A DNA stretch of 64,000 bases from G963666535 sp963666535 (GCA_963666535.1 OY762913.1:1116001-1180000), one strand, 5' to 3'. Counted from the stretch's first letter, positions 25,954 to 33,809 are shown. Numbers and translations: made by a program. The notes: generated by a model not told the origin, from the letters alone.

Positions 25954-26098
25954 GCACAACAAAGAAGGAACGGTACCCCCGTCCTCACCCCAGACAAGCG
26001 TCAAAGGGTCAACATGGATCATCTCGCTGCCTTTGCGGCAGTCTGCTTTATGTGATGCGGGTACCTGTTCAGGTATCCGTATTTTTATTTTTTGCATT
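25954..26098 (+). promoter_or_regulatory. Ribosomal protein L20-type leader with attenuator
   Basis: The leader of about 150 nt ends in an intrinsic terminator at 26055-26093: ATGCGGGTACCTG pairs with CAGGTATCCGTAT, then ATTTTTATTTTTT. An upstream GGTACCCCCGT stretch could pair with the terminator arm as antiterminator. In Bacillus the same operon is controlled by L20 binding its leader, so autoregulation by L20 is expected here. The boundaries and the pairing partner are my estimate. Confidence 0.65.
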
Positions 26099-26112
26099 GG
26101 AGGTGCTTTCTT

Positions 26113-26646
26113 ATCAGTAACACAGGTCATCAAATTAATGAAGACATTCGTGACAAAGAGGTTCGGCTGATTTCCGCCGAAGGGGAGCAGTTGGGTATCC
26201 TGTCCGCGCAGGAAGCGATGGACATGGCTATGGAGCAGGGCCTGGATCTGGTTAAGATTTCCCCCAGCGCCATTCCGCCCGTCTGTAAGATCATGGACTA
26301 TGGTAAATTCCGATTTGAGCAGACAAAGCGCGAAAAAGAAGCCCGCAAAAATCAACACATTGTTGAGATTAAAGAGGTTCGCATGTCTCCCGGTATCGAC
26401 GTGAACGACTTTAATGTCAAGCTGCGCAACGCTCAAAAGTTTTTGGGCGAGGGCGACCGTGTCAAGGTCACCGTCCGTTTCCGCGGCCGTGAAATGGCTC
26501 ATACCGATATCGGAAAGGAACTTCTGCTCAAATTTGCGGCAGAATGTGCTGAAACCGCTATCATGGACAAAGACCCCAAGCTGGATGGCCGTCATATGTC
26601 CATCTTTTTATCCGCAAAGGTTGTAACCAAAGAAACCAAAAAGTAA
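26113..26646 (+). CDS. infC: Translation initiation factor IF-3 (non-canonical AUC start)
   Basis: This is 177 aa if started at 26113. No ATG, GTG or TTG lies in frame at a correct distance from the strong site GGAGG (26099-26103); the codon nine bases downstream is ATC, followed by the conserved N-terminus SNTGHQINEDIRDKEVRLI. Rare AUU/AUC starts are a known feature of infC genes and make the factor limit its own translation. The two IF-3 domains are present (PPVCKIMDYGKFRFEQ in the N-domain, FRGREMAHTDIG in the C-domain). It is the first gene of the infC-rpmI-rplT operon. Confidence 0.93.
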   Translation: MSNTGHQINEDIRDKEVRLISAEGEQLGILSAQEAMDMAMEQGLDLVKISPSAIPPVCKIMDYGKFRFEQTKREKEARKNQHIVEIKEVRMSPGIDVNDFNVKLRNAQKFLGEGDRVKVTVRFRGREMAHTDIGKELLLKFAAECAETAIMDKDPKLDGRHMSIFLSAKVVTKETKK

Positions 26647-26667
26647 TCATAAAAGGAGTTAGCTACT

Positions 26668-26877
26668 ATGCCTAAGATTAAGATCAAAACTCACAGTGGT
26701 GCAAAAAAGCGCTTCAAACTCACCAAAACCGGAAAAGTCAAGCGCGCCCATGCCAACAAGTCTCACCTGTTGAACGGTCATGGTAAAACCACCAAGCGCA
26801 AGAGAAGCCTCCGCGCCGGCGCTTATGCAGATAGCACCAACGTGTCGGCCATCAAGCGCATGATTCCTTATAAATAA
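26668..26877 (+). CDS. rpmI: 50S ribosomal protein L35
   Basis: This 69-aa, strongly basic protein begins MPKIKIKTHSGAKKRFKLT and contains KRAHANKSHLL and KRKRSLR, the L35 signatures; its length is normal. AAAGGAG lies upstream of the ATG. It sits between infC (21 bp) and rplT (34 bp) in the conserved order. Confidence 0.97.
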   Translation: MPKIKIKTHSGAKKRFKLTKTGKVKRAHANKSHLLNGHGKTTKRKRSLRAGAYADSTNVSAIKRMIPYK

Positions 26878-26911
26878 CATCTGATTACTCAATATATAGG
26901 AGGCTTTTACA

Positions 26912-27283
26912 ATGGCAAGAGTTAAAGGCGCAATGATGACGCGCAAGAGAAGAAATAAAATTTTGAAACTGGCCAAGGGCTATTGGGGCGCCAAGTCCAA
27001 GCATTTCAAGATGGCCAACCAGGCTGTCATGAAATCCCTGACCTATGCTTACACCGGCCGTCGCCTGAAGAAACGCGACTTCCGTCAGCTGTGGATCGCC
27101 CGCATTAACGCCGGAGCCAAGGCCAACGGCATGAACTACTCCACCTTGATGCACGGTCTGAAGATGGCCGATATTCAGATCAACCGCAAAATGCTTTCTG
27201 AGATGGCCATCAACGACAAGGCCGCCTTCACTCAGCTGATCGAACTGGCCAAGGCCGAGCTGTCCAAAACACAGTCTGCTTAA
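26912..27283 (+). CDS. rplT: 50S ribosomal protein L20
   Basis: This 123-aa basic protein has MARVKGAMMTRKRRNKILKL, AKGYWGAKS and RDFRQLWIARINAGAKANG, all diagnostic of L20. It assembles early on 23S rRNA and is the probable repressor acting on the leader at 25954-26098. The ribosome binding site is AGGAGG. It is the last gene of the operon, followed by a strong terminator. Confidence 0.97.
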   Translation: MARVKGAMMTRKRRNKILKLAKGYWGAKSKHFKMANQAVMKSLTYAYTGRRLKKRDFRQLWIARINAGAKANGMNYSTLMHGLKMADIQINRKMLSEMAINDKAAFTQLIELAKAELSKTQSA

Positions 27284-27296
27284 CCCATTTTCCAGT

Positions 27297-27340
27297 AAAA
27301 TATCCCGCTCTGTAAAAAAATACAGGGCGGGATATTTTTG
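27297..27340 (+). terminator. Terminator of the infC operon
   Basis: An 18-nt near-perfect stem (AAAATATCCCGCTCTGTA with TACAGGGCGGGATATTTT) is followed by T residues. Confidence 0.9.
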
Positions 27341-27420
27341 CGTTCCCTTGCATGGAACGGGTCGCCCTGCTCCACAAACCTTAATCTAATTTTTATTATC
27401 ACATTTTATGGTTTTTTATA

Positions 27421-27449
27421 TTGATATTTTGGAATTTACGTATTATACT
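27421..27449 (+). promoter_or_regulatory. Promoter of the hemolysin III-family gene
   Basis: TTGATA, 17-bp spacer, TATACT. The start site would fall near 27456, leaving only about 11 nt before the ATG at 27467, barely room for the AGGTGA site. Confidence 0.6.
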
Positions 27450-27466
27450 ATCTCTAGGTGATTGAA

Positions 27467-28210
27467 ATGAACGAAAACGTCTATGGTCAAAACCCGCAAA
27501 ATAACCCGCCCACTCCGGAAGGATCCTCTACCCGCAAAGTGCGTGGGGAACAGGGGCGAGATCCCTACGATGGTCTGCGCCCTTGGTCGGCCATCACCCA
27601 CGGTGTCGGCATTGTTCTTGCTGTCATTGGAACAATCCTTCTTCTGCTGAGGGGTGTTTCCATAGGCAGCATGTGGCACATCGTTTCCTTTAGTGTTTAC
27701 GGCGCGTCCATGATTGGTCTTTATACCGCCAGCACGCTTTACCACAGCGTAAACGCCTCGGTTCGCGGACGGGTGGCGCTGCGAAAATATGACCACGTCT
27801 CCATCTACTTTCTCATTGCCGGTACGTATACCCCCATTTGTCTGGTTGCTTTGTCCGGCGTGTGGGGCTGGTCCCTGTTCGGGGTTATCTGGGGGCTTGC
27901 GCTGGTCGGTTTGGTACTGGCCATGGTTTGGATTATGGCTCCCCGCGCCCTGACCGCCGGCATCTATATCTTCATGGGCTGGCTGGCGCTGATTGCGTTT
28001 GTGCCGCTTTCTCAATCGCTTCCCCCTTTGGGCTTTTTCTGGCTCATCGGCGGCGGCATTCTGTATACCTTAGGCGGCGTGCTGTACGCGCTCAAATGGC
28101 CGGGCCGCAACAATCCCCGCTTCGGCTGCCATGAGATTTTCCATGTATTCATCGTTCTGGGCAGCCTGTTTCACTTTATGCTCATGTATCAGGTCGTTGC
28201 CTTCTTGTAA
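27467..28210 (+). CDS. Hemolysin III / PAQR-family membrane protein
   Basis: This 247-aa protein has a polar N-terminal tail of about 40 residues and seven hydrophobic segments. Family marks are STLYHS in the third segment, KYDHVSIYFLIAGTYTP, and the C-terminal HEIFHVFIVLGSLFHFM with paired histidines. In PAQR proteins these His/Asp residues bind a metal at the inner face, which suggests hydrolase activity on lipids. The bacterial function is poorly defined, and the name hemolysin is historical. The ATG at 27467 follows AGGTGA. It is monocistronic with its own promoter and terminator. Confidence 0.88.
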   Translation: MNENVYGQNPQNNPPTPEGSSTRKVRGEQGRDPYDGLRPWSAITHGVGIVLAVIGTILLLLRGVSIGSMWHIVSFSVYGASMIGLYTASTLYHSVNASVRGRVALRKYDHVSIYFLIAGTYTPICLVALSGVWGWSLFGVIWGLALVGLVLAMVWIMAPRALTAGIYIFMGWLALIAFVPLSQSLPPLGFFWLIGGGILYTLGGVLYALKWPGRNNPRFGCHEIFHVFIVLGSLFHFMLMYQVVAFL

Positions 28211-28217
28211 TCCATCG

Positions 28218-28260
28218 AAAACAGCGCCCCGGGCGGAATTTTCCACCCGGGGCGCTGTCC
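28218..28260. terminator. Bidirectional terminator between hemolysin III-family gene and trmB
   Basis: A perfect 13-bp stem (ACAGCGCCCCGGG / CCCGGGGCGCTGT) lies between the converging genes. It has AAAA on one side and CCTTATT on the other. Confidence 0.75.
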
Positions 28261-28956
28261 TTATTCGGTTTCCGGTTCCTTGGCTTCTCTCCGCTGGGCA
28301 TCGCCGTCATTCCGGCAGGAGGGCAGCTTCGTGCCAACGCAGCGATTGATCAGAACGCCCATGCCGTGGAACTTAGCTTCGTAATCCGTCATGACCCCGC
28401 AAACCCCATCCTTGTGAAGATTTCTTGTCACCTGCGAAAGGGCATAGCCCGCCTTGGGGAACTGTAGCAGAGAGAATTCAAACAGGTCATGGTTGTCCGT
28501 TTTCAAGTGGATCTCTCCCTGGTCCCGCAGTACCTCCCGGTAACTTTTCAGGAACCCCTCGTGCGTCAGCCGACGCTTTGCCTGTCGATTAGCGGGCCAG
28601 GGGTCGCAGAAGTTGATGTAGACCCGGTCCACCTCGCCCGGTGTGAAGTATTCCTTCAGTTTTGCCGCGTCTCCATCCACAAAAAACACATTTTTCAGTT
28701 CCTGCTCCATCACTCGCTCCATAGCGATAATCATGGCGTCGGGAACGCGTTCCACCGCGATAAACAAAACATCGGGCTCAGCCGCCGCCGTCTCTGCGGT
28801 AAACCGTCCCTTGCCGCAGCCCAGTTCCAACCTCAGCTCTCGTGCCTGCGGCATCAGCTGCCGCCAGATGCCCCGATAAGCTTGGGGCTGCTTGACCTGC
28901 ACCGTGGCGCAGCGTTCCATCCGTGGCAAAAGATTCGGCTTTTTTCTCATTCTCAT
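28261..28956 (-). CDS. trmB: tRNA (guanine-N7-)-methyltransferase
   Basis: This 231-aa SAM-dependent Rossmann methyltransferase makes m7G46 in the tRNA variable loop. Motifs are the SAM loop LELGCGKGRFT, FIAVERVPDAM, and the TrmB signature INFCDPWPANRQAKRRLTH, followed by LKTDNHDLFEFSL. The start at 28956 follows GGTGAGGAT. Its length is typical. It is convergent with the hemolysin III-family gene and lies just outside the tRNA-Pro integration site. Confidence 0.94.
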   Translation of the reverse strand: MRMRKKPNLLPRMERCATVQVKQPQAYRGIWRQLMPQARELRLELGCGKGRFTAETAAAEPDVLFIAVERVPDAMIIAMERVMEQELKNVFFVDGDAAKLKEYFTPGEVDRVYINFCDPWPANRQAKRRLTHEGFLKSYREVLRDQGEIHLKTDNHDLFEFSLLQFPKAGYALSQVTRNLHKDGVCGVMTDYEAKFHGMGVLINRCVGTKLPSCRNDGDAQRREAKEPETE

Positions 28957-29055
28957 TGGGTATCCTCACCTTGTCAAAATGTCAATTTATCATAACATAG
29001 ATGCTTTTTCCTTGCAATCTCTCTCCGTATATATTATAATAAATAAGTTCTTTAT

Positions 29056-29092
29056 CGAGGTGTAGCGGAGTTGGTACCGCGCCACTTTTGGG
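29056..29092 (+). pseudogene. Relic of a tRNA-Pro 5' half
   Basis: TGTAGCGGAGTTGGTACCGC and the next three bases (29061-29083) match the D-arm region of the intact tRNA-Pro at 29284-29306 in 22 of 23 positions, and TTTTGGGAG follows. After the anticodon loop the likeness ends: anticodon, variable and T arms cannot be folded. It lies in the 322-bp gap between trmB and the intact tRNA, which holds no other gene I can see. Confidence 0.7.
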
Positions 29093-29235
29093 AGTGCCGT
29101 GCCGGTATCCGAGCCGAGTGAAACCGAAACGCCGGAAGCCCTTGGAACACGGGCGTTTGCGGGGTTTAACCGTCCATTGAAAAGTACCCCGAAATTGCAT
29201 TTGACCACAGCTTTGACCACAGACAGTGAAAACCT

Positions 29236-29263
29236 TTGAATTGTACAGGGTTTGTGCTACAAT
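29236..29263 (+). promoter_or_regulatory. Promoter of tRNA-Pro
   Basis: TTGAAT, 16-bp spacer, TACAAT; the predicted start lies 8-10 bp upstream of the mature tRNA 5' end. Confidence 0.6.
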
Positions 29264-29278
29264 GAAAAAATCAAATAT

Positions 29279-29354
29279 CCGGGTGTAGCGGAGCTGGTAC
29301 CGCGCCTGCTTTGGGAGCAGGAGATCGCACGTTCGAATCGTGTCACTCGGACCA
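29279..29354 (+). tRNA. tRNA-Pro (anticodon TGG)
   Basis: This is 76 nt with an encoded CCA. The acceptor CCGGGTG pairs with CACTCGG (one G-T). The anticodon stem CCTGC/GCAGG carries loop TTTGGGA with anticodon TGG at 29312-29314. The T loop is TTCGAAT. A terminator follows directly. Its 3' 45 nt also form one copy of the direct repeat bounding the island. Confidence 0.96.
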
Positions 29355-29357
29355 AAA
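29310..29357 (+). repeat. attL-like direct repeat (3' part of tRNA-Pro)
   Basis: These 48 nt run from the anticodon loop to ACCAAAA and recur at 61118-61165 with 46 of 48 identities; the two differences are adjacent, in the T loop. Tyrosine recombinases often use tRNA 3' ends as attB. Confidence 0.8.
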
Positions 29358-29395
29358 GTCCACTGAAATCGTTGATTTCAGTGGACTTTTTCTTT
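29355..29395 (+). terminator. Terminator of tRNA-Pro
   Basis: A perfect 15-nt stem (AAGTCCACTGAAATC / GATTTCAGTGGACTT) with loop GTT is followed by TTTCTTT. It differs in sequence from the terminator after the right-hand repeat. Confidence 0.9.
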
Positions 29396-29465
29396 GAAAA
29401 GTTCAGATTTTGCATCTACGCCTGCCGCCAGTTTCGAGAGCTCTCAAAACCGGCTTTTTCTTTGT

Positions 29466-30110
29466 TTATTGCGGCGCAGAATTGGAAGCTGGCAGTGTTT
29501 GCATGAGGGCATAGAAATGTTCGGGCTTGCCGGTGGTGAAGTAGGCATACCAGGCATCCAGCGTGTCGGCCTGAAAAACGCCCAAGCGCTCGATGATCTG
29601 CTTGGCCCACAGCAAACCACCGGTGGAGCCTGCGGTAATCAGATTGTCGTCCGCCACAGACGGCTGATCCACATAAAAGTCTTGGCCCTGATAGCCAGGA
29701 GCAAACATTTCAAGGAATCCCGCTCCATTACTGGTATGCGGACGCTTATCCAGTAGTCCAAAGTTCGCAAGCGCAGCGGTAGCCCCGCATATCGCACACA
29801 CCGTAGCGTCTGCCAAGAGAAGCTCGCTTGCTTTTTCGATGATCGCGCCATGCTTTGGGGCGTTCCATGTATCTGCACCGGGCAACAGCAGCACGTTGGT
29901 TTCAGCCACAACAATATCGTCAATCTGGCAATCGGGTACCACCGTCAGCCCGCCCATCGTATGAATCAGCTTTTTAGAATCACTGACCGTTTTCAGCGAG
30001 ATTTGCGGTGCGTCCTTTTTGAAAAATCGACCGGAATGTAGCTCCGAAGTAATATGACCCAGCTCCCAGTCGGCTAACGTATCCTGAACGTAAACATAGA
30101 TTGTAAACAT
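29466..30110 (-). CDS. DJ-1/PfpI (GATase1-like) family protein
   Basis: This 214-aa protein has the DJ-1/PfpI fold pattern: an N-terminal YVYVQDTLADWELGHITSEL with the conserved acidic residue, VLLLPGADTWN, and the nucleophile elbow with cysteine in VCAICGATAALA. This branch (YdeA-like) includes putative amidases and stress proteins. It is divergent from a WYL regulator across 124 bp, so it may be that regulator's target. It is the first gene inside the tRNA-Pro island. Confidence 0.85.
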   Translation of the reverse strand: MFTIYVYVQDTLADWELGHITSELHSGRFFKKDAPQISLKTVSDSKKLIHTMGGLTVVPDCQIDDIVVAETNVLLLPGADTWNAPKHGAIIEKASELLLADATVCAICGATAALANFGLLDKRPHTSNGAGFLEMFAPGYQGQDFYVDQPSVADDNLITAGSTGGLLWAKQIIERLGVFQADTLDAWYAYFTTGKPEHFYALMQTLPASNSAPQ

Positions 30111-30234
30111 AAATTTCCTCCATTTTCATTGCTTTATTGATTTGTTTGCTTTGTTATAGTACCATATAATTACTGACAACATCATGGCAACAATCTGCAA
30201 TAAAAAAAGAGAAATTTTGAAGGGCGGTCGTCCG

Positions 30235-31164
30235 ATGAAGGTAGACAGGCTTGTGAGCATCATTATGATACTCCTTGAAAAAGAGCGGGTCGGCGCACAG
30301 GAATTGGCAGAGATGTTTGAAGTCTCTCCCCGCACAATCTACCGCGACATCGACGCGATCAATATGGCGGGGATTCCTGTCTGCTCCACCTCAGGCGTGG
30401 GCGGCGGCTTTGAAATCATGCAGAAATACAAGCTTGAAAGAAATGTTTTTTCCACTGCCGACCTTTCCGCCATCCTGATGGGACTTTCCAATCTTTCCAG
30501 TGTAATGCGCGGGGATGAACTGGTAAACGCGCTGGCGAAGGTCAAGAGCTTTATTCCTGCCGACAGGGCAAAAGATATTGAATTAAAAGCAAATCAGATC
30601 TACATTGATTTAAGCCCGTGGATGGGCAACCGAACGATCCAGCCGTATTTGGAACGCATCAAAACCGCTTTGCAGCAAAGCAGACTGCTTTCTTTTGAAT
30701 ACACGGATCGCCATGGAAATAAAACCGTGCGAACAGCCGAGCCGTATCAGCTTGTATTAAAAAGCAACCACTGGTACTTGCAGGGGTATTGCCATAAAAG
30801 AAACGATTTCCGCTTATTCAAGCTGTCCCGCATGTCAAACCTGCAAATGAAAGAGGAACTTTTCACGCCGCGGGATTATGAAAAGCCGCAGTTGGATTTT
30901 GATGATATTCTGGAAACCATGCAGACGAGAATCAAAATTCGTATCCACAAGTCCGTCATGGACAGGATGCTCGATTATTGCGCTTATGAAGATTTCTCGC
31001 CCGACGGTGACGAACATTTCATTGTGGACTTTCCCTTCATTGAAAATGAATATTACTATGATATTCTTCTGAGTTTTGGGGATAAATGCGAGTGCCTGGA
31101 GCCGCCCCATGTCCGCGCGGAACTAAAACAAAGAATTCAAGAGATCGCTGCGCTGTACGCTTGA
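30235..31164 (+). CDS. HTH-WYL domain transcriptional regulator
   Basis: This 309-aa protein starts with an HTH_11 domain (MKVDRLVSIIMILLEKE, VGAQELAEMFEVSPRTIYRDIDAIN), then a WYL domain (RLLSFEYTDRHGNKT, SNHWYLQGYCHKRNDFRLFKLSRM) and a C-terminal WCX extension. WYL domains sense small ligands or nucleic acids. The start at 30235 is taken over a longer frame because GAAGGGCGG precedes it and the HTH begins there. It is divergent from the DJ-1 family gene. Confidence 0.9.
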   Translation: MKVDRLVSIIMILLEKERVGAQELAEMFEVSPRTIYRDIDAINMAGIPVCSTSGVGGGFEIMQKYKLERNVFSTADLSAILMGLSNLSSVMRGDELVNALAKVKSFIPADRAKDIELKANQIYIDLSPWMGNRTIQPYLERIKTALQQSRLLSFEYTDRHGNKTVRTAEPYQLVLKSNHWYLQGYCHKRNDFRLFKLSRMSNLQMKEELFTPRDYEKPQLDFDDILETMQTRIKIRIHKSVMDRMLDYCAYEDFSPDGDEHFIVDFPFIENEYYYDILLSFGDKCECLEPPHVRAELKQRIQEIAALYA

Positions 31165-31260
31165 ACGATTCCACAACGCCCTGACACAACTCCGCACGGA
31201 AAGTCATGAGACCGCCGGCGACCTGCGATAGAATGACAGCATACGGAAGGAGGCTGAAGA

Positions 31261-32136
31261 ATGGATTGGATCACGGGAATCCAGCGGGCGCTGGACTATA
31301 CCGAGGCGCACCTCACAGGCGAGGTGGACTATGAAGAGGCGGCGAGAGAGGCCTGCTCGTCGGCATTTCATTTCCAGCGGATGTTCACCATGCTCTGCGG
31401 CTTTACGCTGGGCGACTACATCCGGATGCGCCGCCTGGCTCTTGCTGCCGAGGACTTGATGCGCACGGACGACAAGGTCATTGACATCGCGTACCGATAT
31501 GGCTACGACACGCCCGAGAGCTTTTCCCGCGCATTTACCCGCTTTCACGGCGTTAGCCCGACCCAGGCGCGACACGGCGGGAGCGTCAAATCCTTTTCCA
31601 GACTCTCCGTAAAACTGATTTTATCGGGAGGAACGACCATGGATTACAGGATCGAAAAGAAAGACGCATTCAAGCTCATCTGCAAAAAGAAGCAGGTCAC
31701 GAAGCCCCAGGGCGACACCGCCACGGCGGACATCTCCGCGTTCTGGAATGAGGTCAGAACCGACGGCACGATGGATAAAATCTGCAAGTACGGCAAGTTT
31801 GACAGTCTGCACGGTGTTCTGGGCATCTGCTTCAGCGATGAGTTGGCGGACTCCGGCTTCCCCTACGGGATCGGCGCAGAGTATAACGGCGCGCCCCTGA
31901 CCGATGCGGGGCTGGACATCGTGGAGATTTCGGCCTACACCTACGCGGTGTTTACCTGCCGCGGCAAGATGCCCGACGCCTTCAAGGACACCTACAAGCG
32001 CATCTGCACGGAGTTTTTCCCTCAGAGCAACTATGAGTACGGGCAGGGCGTGGAGCTGGAGGTCTACCCCTCGGCAGACGTGCAGAACCCGGATTATTCC
32101 TGCGAGATCTGGATTGCGGTCAAGGAGAAAAAGTAA
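31261..32136 (+). CDS. AraC-family regulator with GyrI-like effector domain
   Basis: This is a 291-aa protein. The N-terminal AraC double HTH (residues 1-105) shows EAARAC-like spacing with SAFHFQRMFTMLCGFTLGDYIRMRRL and VIDIAYRYGYDTPESFSRAFTRFHGVSP. The C-terminal GyrI-like/integron-associated effector-binding domain (about 125-291) ends SCEIWIAVKEK. This architecture (Rob/TetD-like) senses lipophilic compounds. The site AAGGAGG lies upstream. A similar AraC-GyrI protein occurs at 63106, outside the island. Confidence 0.9.
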   Translation: MDWITGIQRALDYTEAHLTGEVDYEEAAREACSSAFHFQRMFTMLCGFTLGDYIRMRRLALAAEDLMRTDDKVIDIAYRYGYDTPESFSRAFTRFHGVSPTQARHGGSVKSFSRLSVKLILSGGTTMDYRIEKKDAFKLICKKKQVTKPQGDTATADISAFWNEVRTDGTMDKICKYGKFDSLHGVLGICFSDELADSGFPYGIGAEYNGAPLTDAGLDIVEISAYTYAVFTCRGKMPDAFKDTYKRICTEFFPQSNYEYGQGVELEVYPSADVQNPDYSCEIWIAVKEKK

Positions 32137-32163
32137 GGGAGACGGTGTTCGCCCGCAACACAA

Positions 32164-32203
32164 AGGCGGTATCCTGAAAATTACAGGATACCGCCTCGTT
32201 GTC
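32164..32203 (+). terminator. Terminator between AraC and XRE genes
   Basis: A perfect 13-bp stem (AGGCGGTATCCTG / CAGGATACCGCCT) lies between converging genes, followed by CGTTGTCT. Confidence 0.7.
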
Positions 32204-32206
32204 TAT

Positions 32207-32422
32207 TCAATTTTTGGTGTCTGTCCGCCCCAGCAGATAATCCACGCTCACCTTGTAAAAATCAGCGAGTGCACATAATACGTGAGGAGGCACCATTCTC
32301 TGGCCGCTCTCATAATAGGCATAGGTTCGCTGTGGCACGTTGATTGCCGTGCCGACCTGCTGCTGTGTTAAATCAGAATCTTCCCGCAAATTGCGGATTC
32401 TTGGGTGTTTCTCCATCTGCAT
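32207..32422 (-). CDS. XRE-family helix-turn-helix repressor
   Basis: This 71-aa single-domain cI-type HTH protein reads IRNLREDSDLTQQQVGTAINVPQRTYAYYESGQRMVPPHVLCALADFYKVSVDYLLG in sequence blocks. Two ATGs (32422 and 32416) are possible. A perfect 10-bp dyad lies 16 bp upstream of the start, probably its own operator. Its original divergent partner, the small gene at 33607, is now separated from it by an IS30 insertion. Confidence 0.88.
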   Translation of the reverse strand: MQMEKHPRIRNLREDSDLTQQQVGTAINVPQRTYAYYESGQRMVPPHVLCALADFYKVSVDYLLGRTDTKN

Positions 32423-32437
32423 CACCACACTTAGTAT

Positions 32438-32458
32438 AGTAGAACAAATTGTTCTACT
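32438..32458. promoter_or_regulatory. XRE operator O1 (perfect palindrome)
   Basis: AGTAGAACAA and TTGTTCTACT flank a central A. The core GAAC-N5-GTTC recurs at 33564-33576 on the other side of the IS30 element. Confidence 0.75.
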
Positions 32459-32461
32459 TGA

Positions 32462-33556
32462 CAGGTGAATTGTCAACAGAAGCGCAACAATGTCAAAAAG
32501 TGGAGTTTGCGAGTACTTCGGCGGGCGTTGCCCAGCCGAGGCATTTTCTTGGCCGGTTATTTAGAATGTTCATTGCGTCGGCGACTTCTTCCTTGCTGAT
32601 GTCTCTGAAGTCCGTTCCTCTGGGGAAGAATTCACGCACAAGACTGTTCAGATTCTCAACGGAGCCTTTTTGCCACGGGCTGTGCGGGGAGCAGAAGTAA
32701 AATGGGATATTCAGTTCATCTTCTACCTGTCTATAGCAATCGAATTCAACGCCCTGGTCGGCGGTAAAGGTCAGGCACGGCATCGTTTCAGATACGGCTG
32801 CCAAAATTTTGTATACAGCCCAGTTACTCTTTGCATTACGCAGAAAGAACAGCATGCAGTATCGGCTTTTTCTGTCGCACATTGAAAGAAGGCCGGAATG
32901 GCTGTAATTTGCCGAAACGATCGTATCCAGTTCCCAGTCACCGATACGATGACGCCTATATGCCTCTATGCAGCGTTTTTTCAGCAGCTTAATCCCCGGA
33001 AAATGGCTGTGATGCCGTCCTCTTGACCGTCCTTTGTGCCGAAGCGTAACGGCAGCGGCCTGCTCCAGACGTCCCAGGCAAAGCCAACGATAGATTGTGG
33101 AATGGCTGATGCGCATTCGGCGATCGTTAGGATAATCCAGCCTAATACGACCGGCTACCTGCTCCGGCGACCAGGTTTGCAGCAGATGCCTTCTGACGTA
33201 GTCGGACAATTCGGCATTTCCATACTTCCCGGCACGCCTCCTGTGAATTCTGCTGCGGTACAGCTCGTCCGCTGGTAAAAAACGATAAGCCCGCCCCATT
33301 CCCACCTGAAAACACGCATTGCGCTTCAGCTCACGGCTGATCGTGCTGGGGCTGCGGCCTAATTCCTGCGCGATAGCGCGTATTCCATAACAGTTTTCCG
33401 ACAATTGAGATAGCTTTTTTCGTTCTTCCAGCGTAAGATGATGGTAGCTCACAAGGTATCCCTCCTGACAGTGTTGTCTCGACAACTCCACTGTACCACA
33501 GGAGGACATATCCTGTGATTTTTTACTCTGTTGCACTTGTTATTTTAGTTCACCTG
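32462..33556 (-). mobile_element. IS30-family insertion sequence
   Basis: This 1095-bp element is bounded by imperfect inverted repeats of about 26 bp: left CAGGTGAATTGTCAACAG..., right (reverse strand) CAGGTGAACTAAAATAAC..., both continuing to GCAACA. It carries one intact IS30 transposase. It inserted between an XRE repressor and its divergent neighbour. I saw no clear target duplication. Confidence 0.85.
32493..33452 (-). CDS. IS30-family transposase
   Basis: This 319-aa enzyme starts at the GTG at 33452 (VSYHHLTLEERKKL) behind GGAGGGA; an upstream in-frame ATG would add 28 atypical residues. It has an N-terminal HTH (IRAIAQELGRSPSTISRELKRN), the YRWL region and an RNase-H-like DDE domain: GDWELDTI, TADQGVEF, and the glutamate in PHSPWQKGSVENLN. 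All three catalytic acidic residues are visible and the frame is intact, so the element may be active. Confidence 0.93.
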   Translation of the reverse strand: MSYHHLTLEERKKLSQLSENCYGIRAIAQELGRSPSTISRELKRNACFQVGMGRAYRFLPADELYRSRIHRRRAGKYGNAELSDYVRRHLLQTWSPEQVAGRIRLDYPNDRRMRISHSTIYRWLCLGRLEQAAAVTLRHKGRSRGRHHSHFPGIKLLKKRCIEAYRRHRIGDWELDTIVSANYSHSGLLSMCDRKSRYCMLFFLRNAKSNWAVYKILAAVSETMPCLTFTADQGVEFDCYRQVEDELNIPFYFCSPHSPWQKGSVENLNSLVREFFPRGTDFRDISKEEVADAMNILNNRPRKCLGWATPAEVLANSTF

Positions 33557-33563
33557 AAATTAT

Positions 33564-33576
33564 GAACGTATTGTTC
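33564..33576. promoter_or_regulatory. Second XRE operator-like site O2
   Basis: GAACGTATTGTTC has the same half-sites and spacing as O1 (GAACAAATTGTTC). It lies about 30 bp upstream of the small gene at 33607. Confidence 0.55.
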
Positions 33577-33606
33577 TAAACTATACCCTGTTGGGGGTGA
33601 TTGCGA

Positions 33607-33786
33607 ATGCCGGATTATAAAGAGATGTATTTAAAATTGTTTCGTGCCACGGAGGAAGCGGTCAATCTGCTCATCGACGCCCAGCAGGCATGCGAGGAGC
33701 TCTACATTACCGCGCCAGAACCGGAGTTAAAGGTTGTTGCAATGCCGCAGCAGAACGGCGAAACAAAAAAAGACGGCTCAGATTGA
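33607..33786 (+). CDS. Small hypothetical protein (59 aa)
   Basis: The ATG at 33607 follows GGGGGTGATTGCGA. The 59-aa acidic protein (MPDYKEMYLKLFRATEEAVNLL then LIDAQQACEELYI) is a single helical hairpin. Similar small proteins are commonly divergent from XRE repressors in Clostridia, and that would be the arrangement here before the IS30 insertion. The function is unknown. Confidence 0.7.
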   Translation: MPDYKEMYLKLFRATEEAVNLLIDAQQACEELYITAPEPELKVVAMPQQNGETKKDGSD

Positions 33787-33809
33787 TTTTTACAGTCCGA
33801 GCCGTTTTC
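33773..33809 (+). terminator. Weak terminator overlapping the stop of the 59-aa gene
   Basis: ACGGCTC pairs with GAGCCGT across a 19-nt loop, followed by TTTTCTT. Confidence 0.5.
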
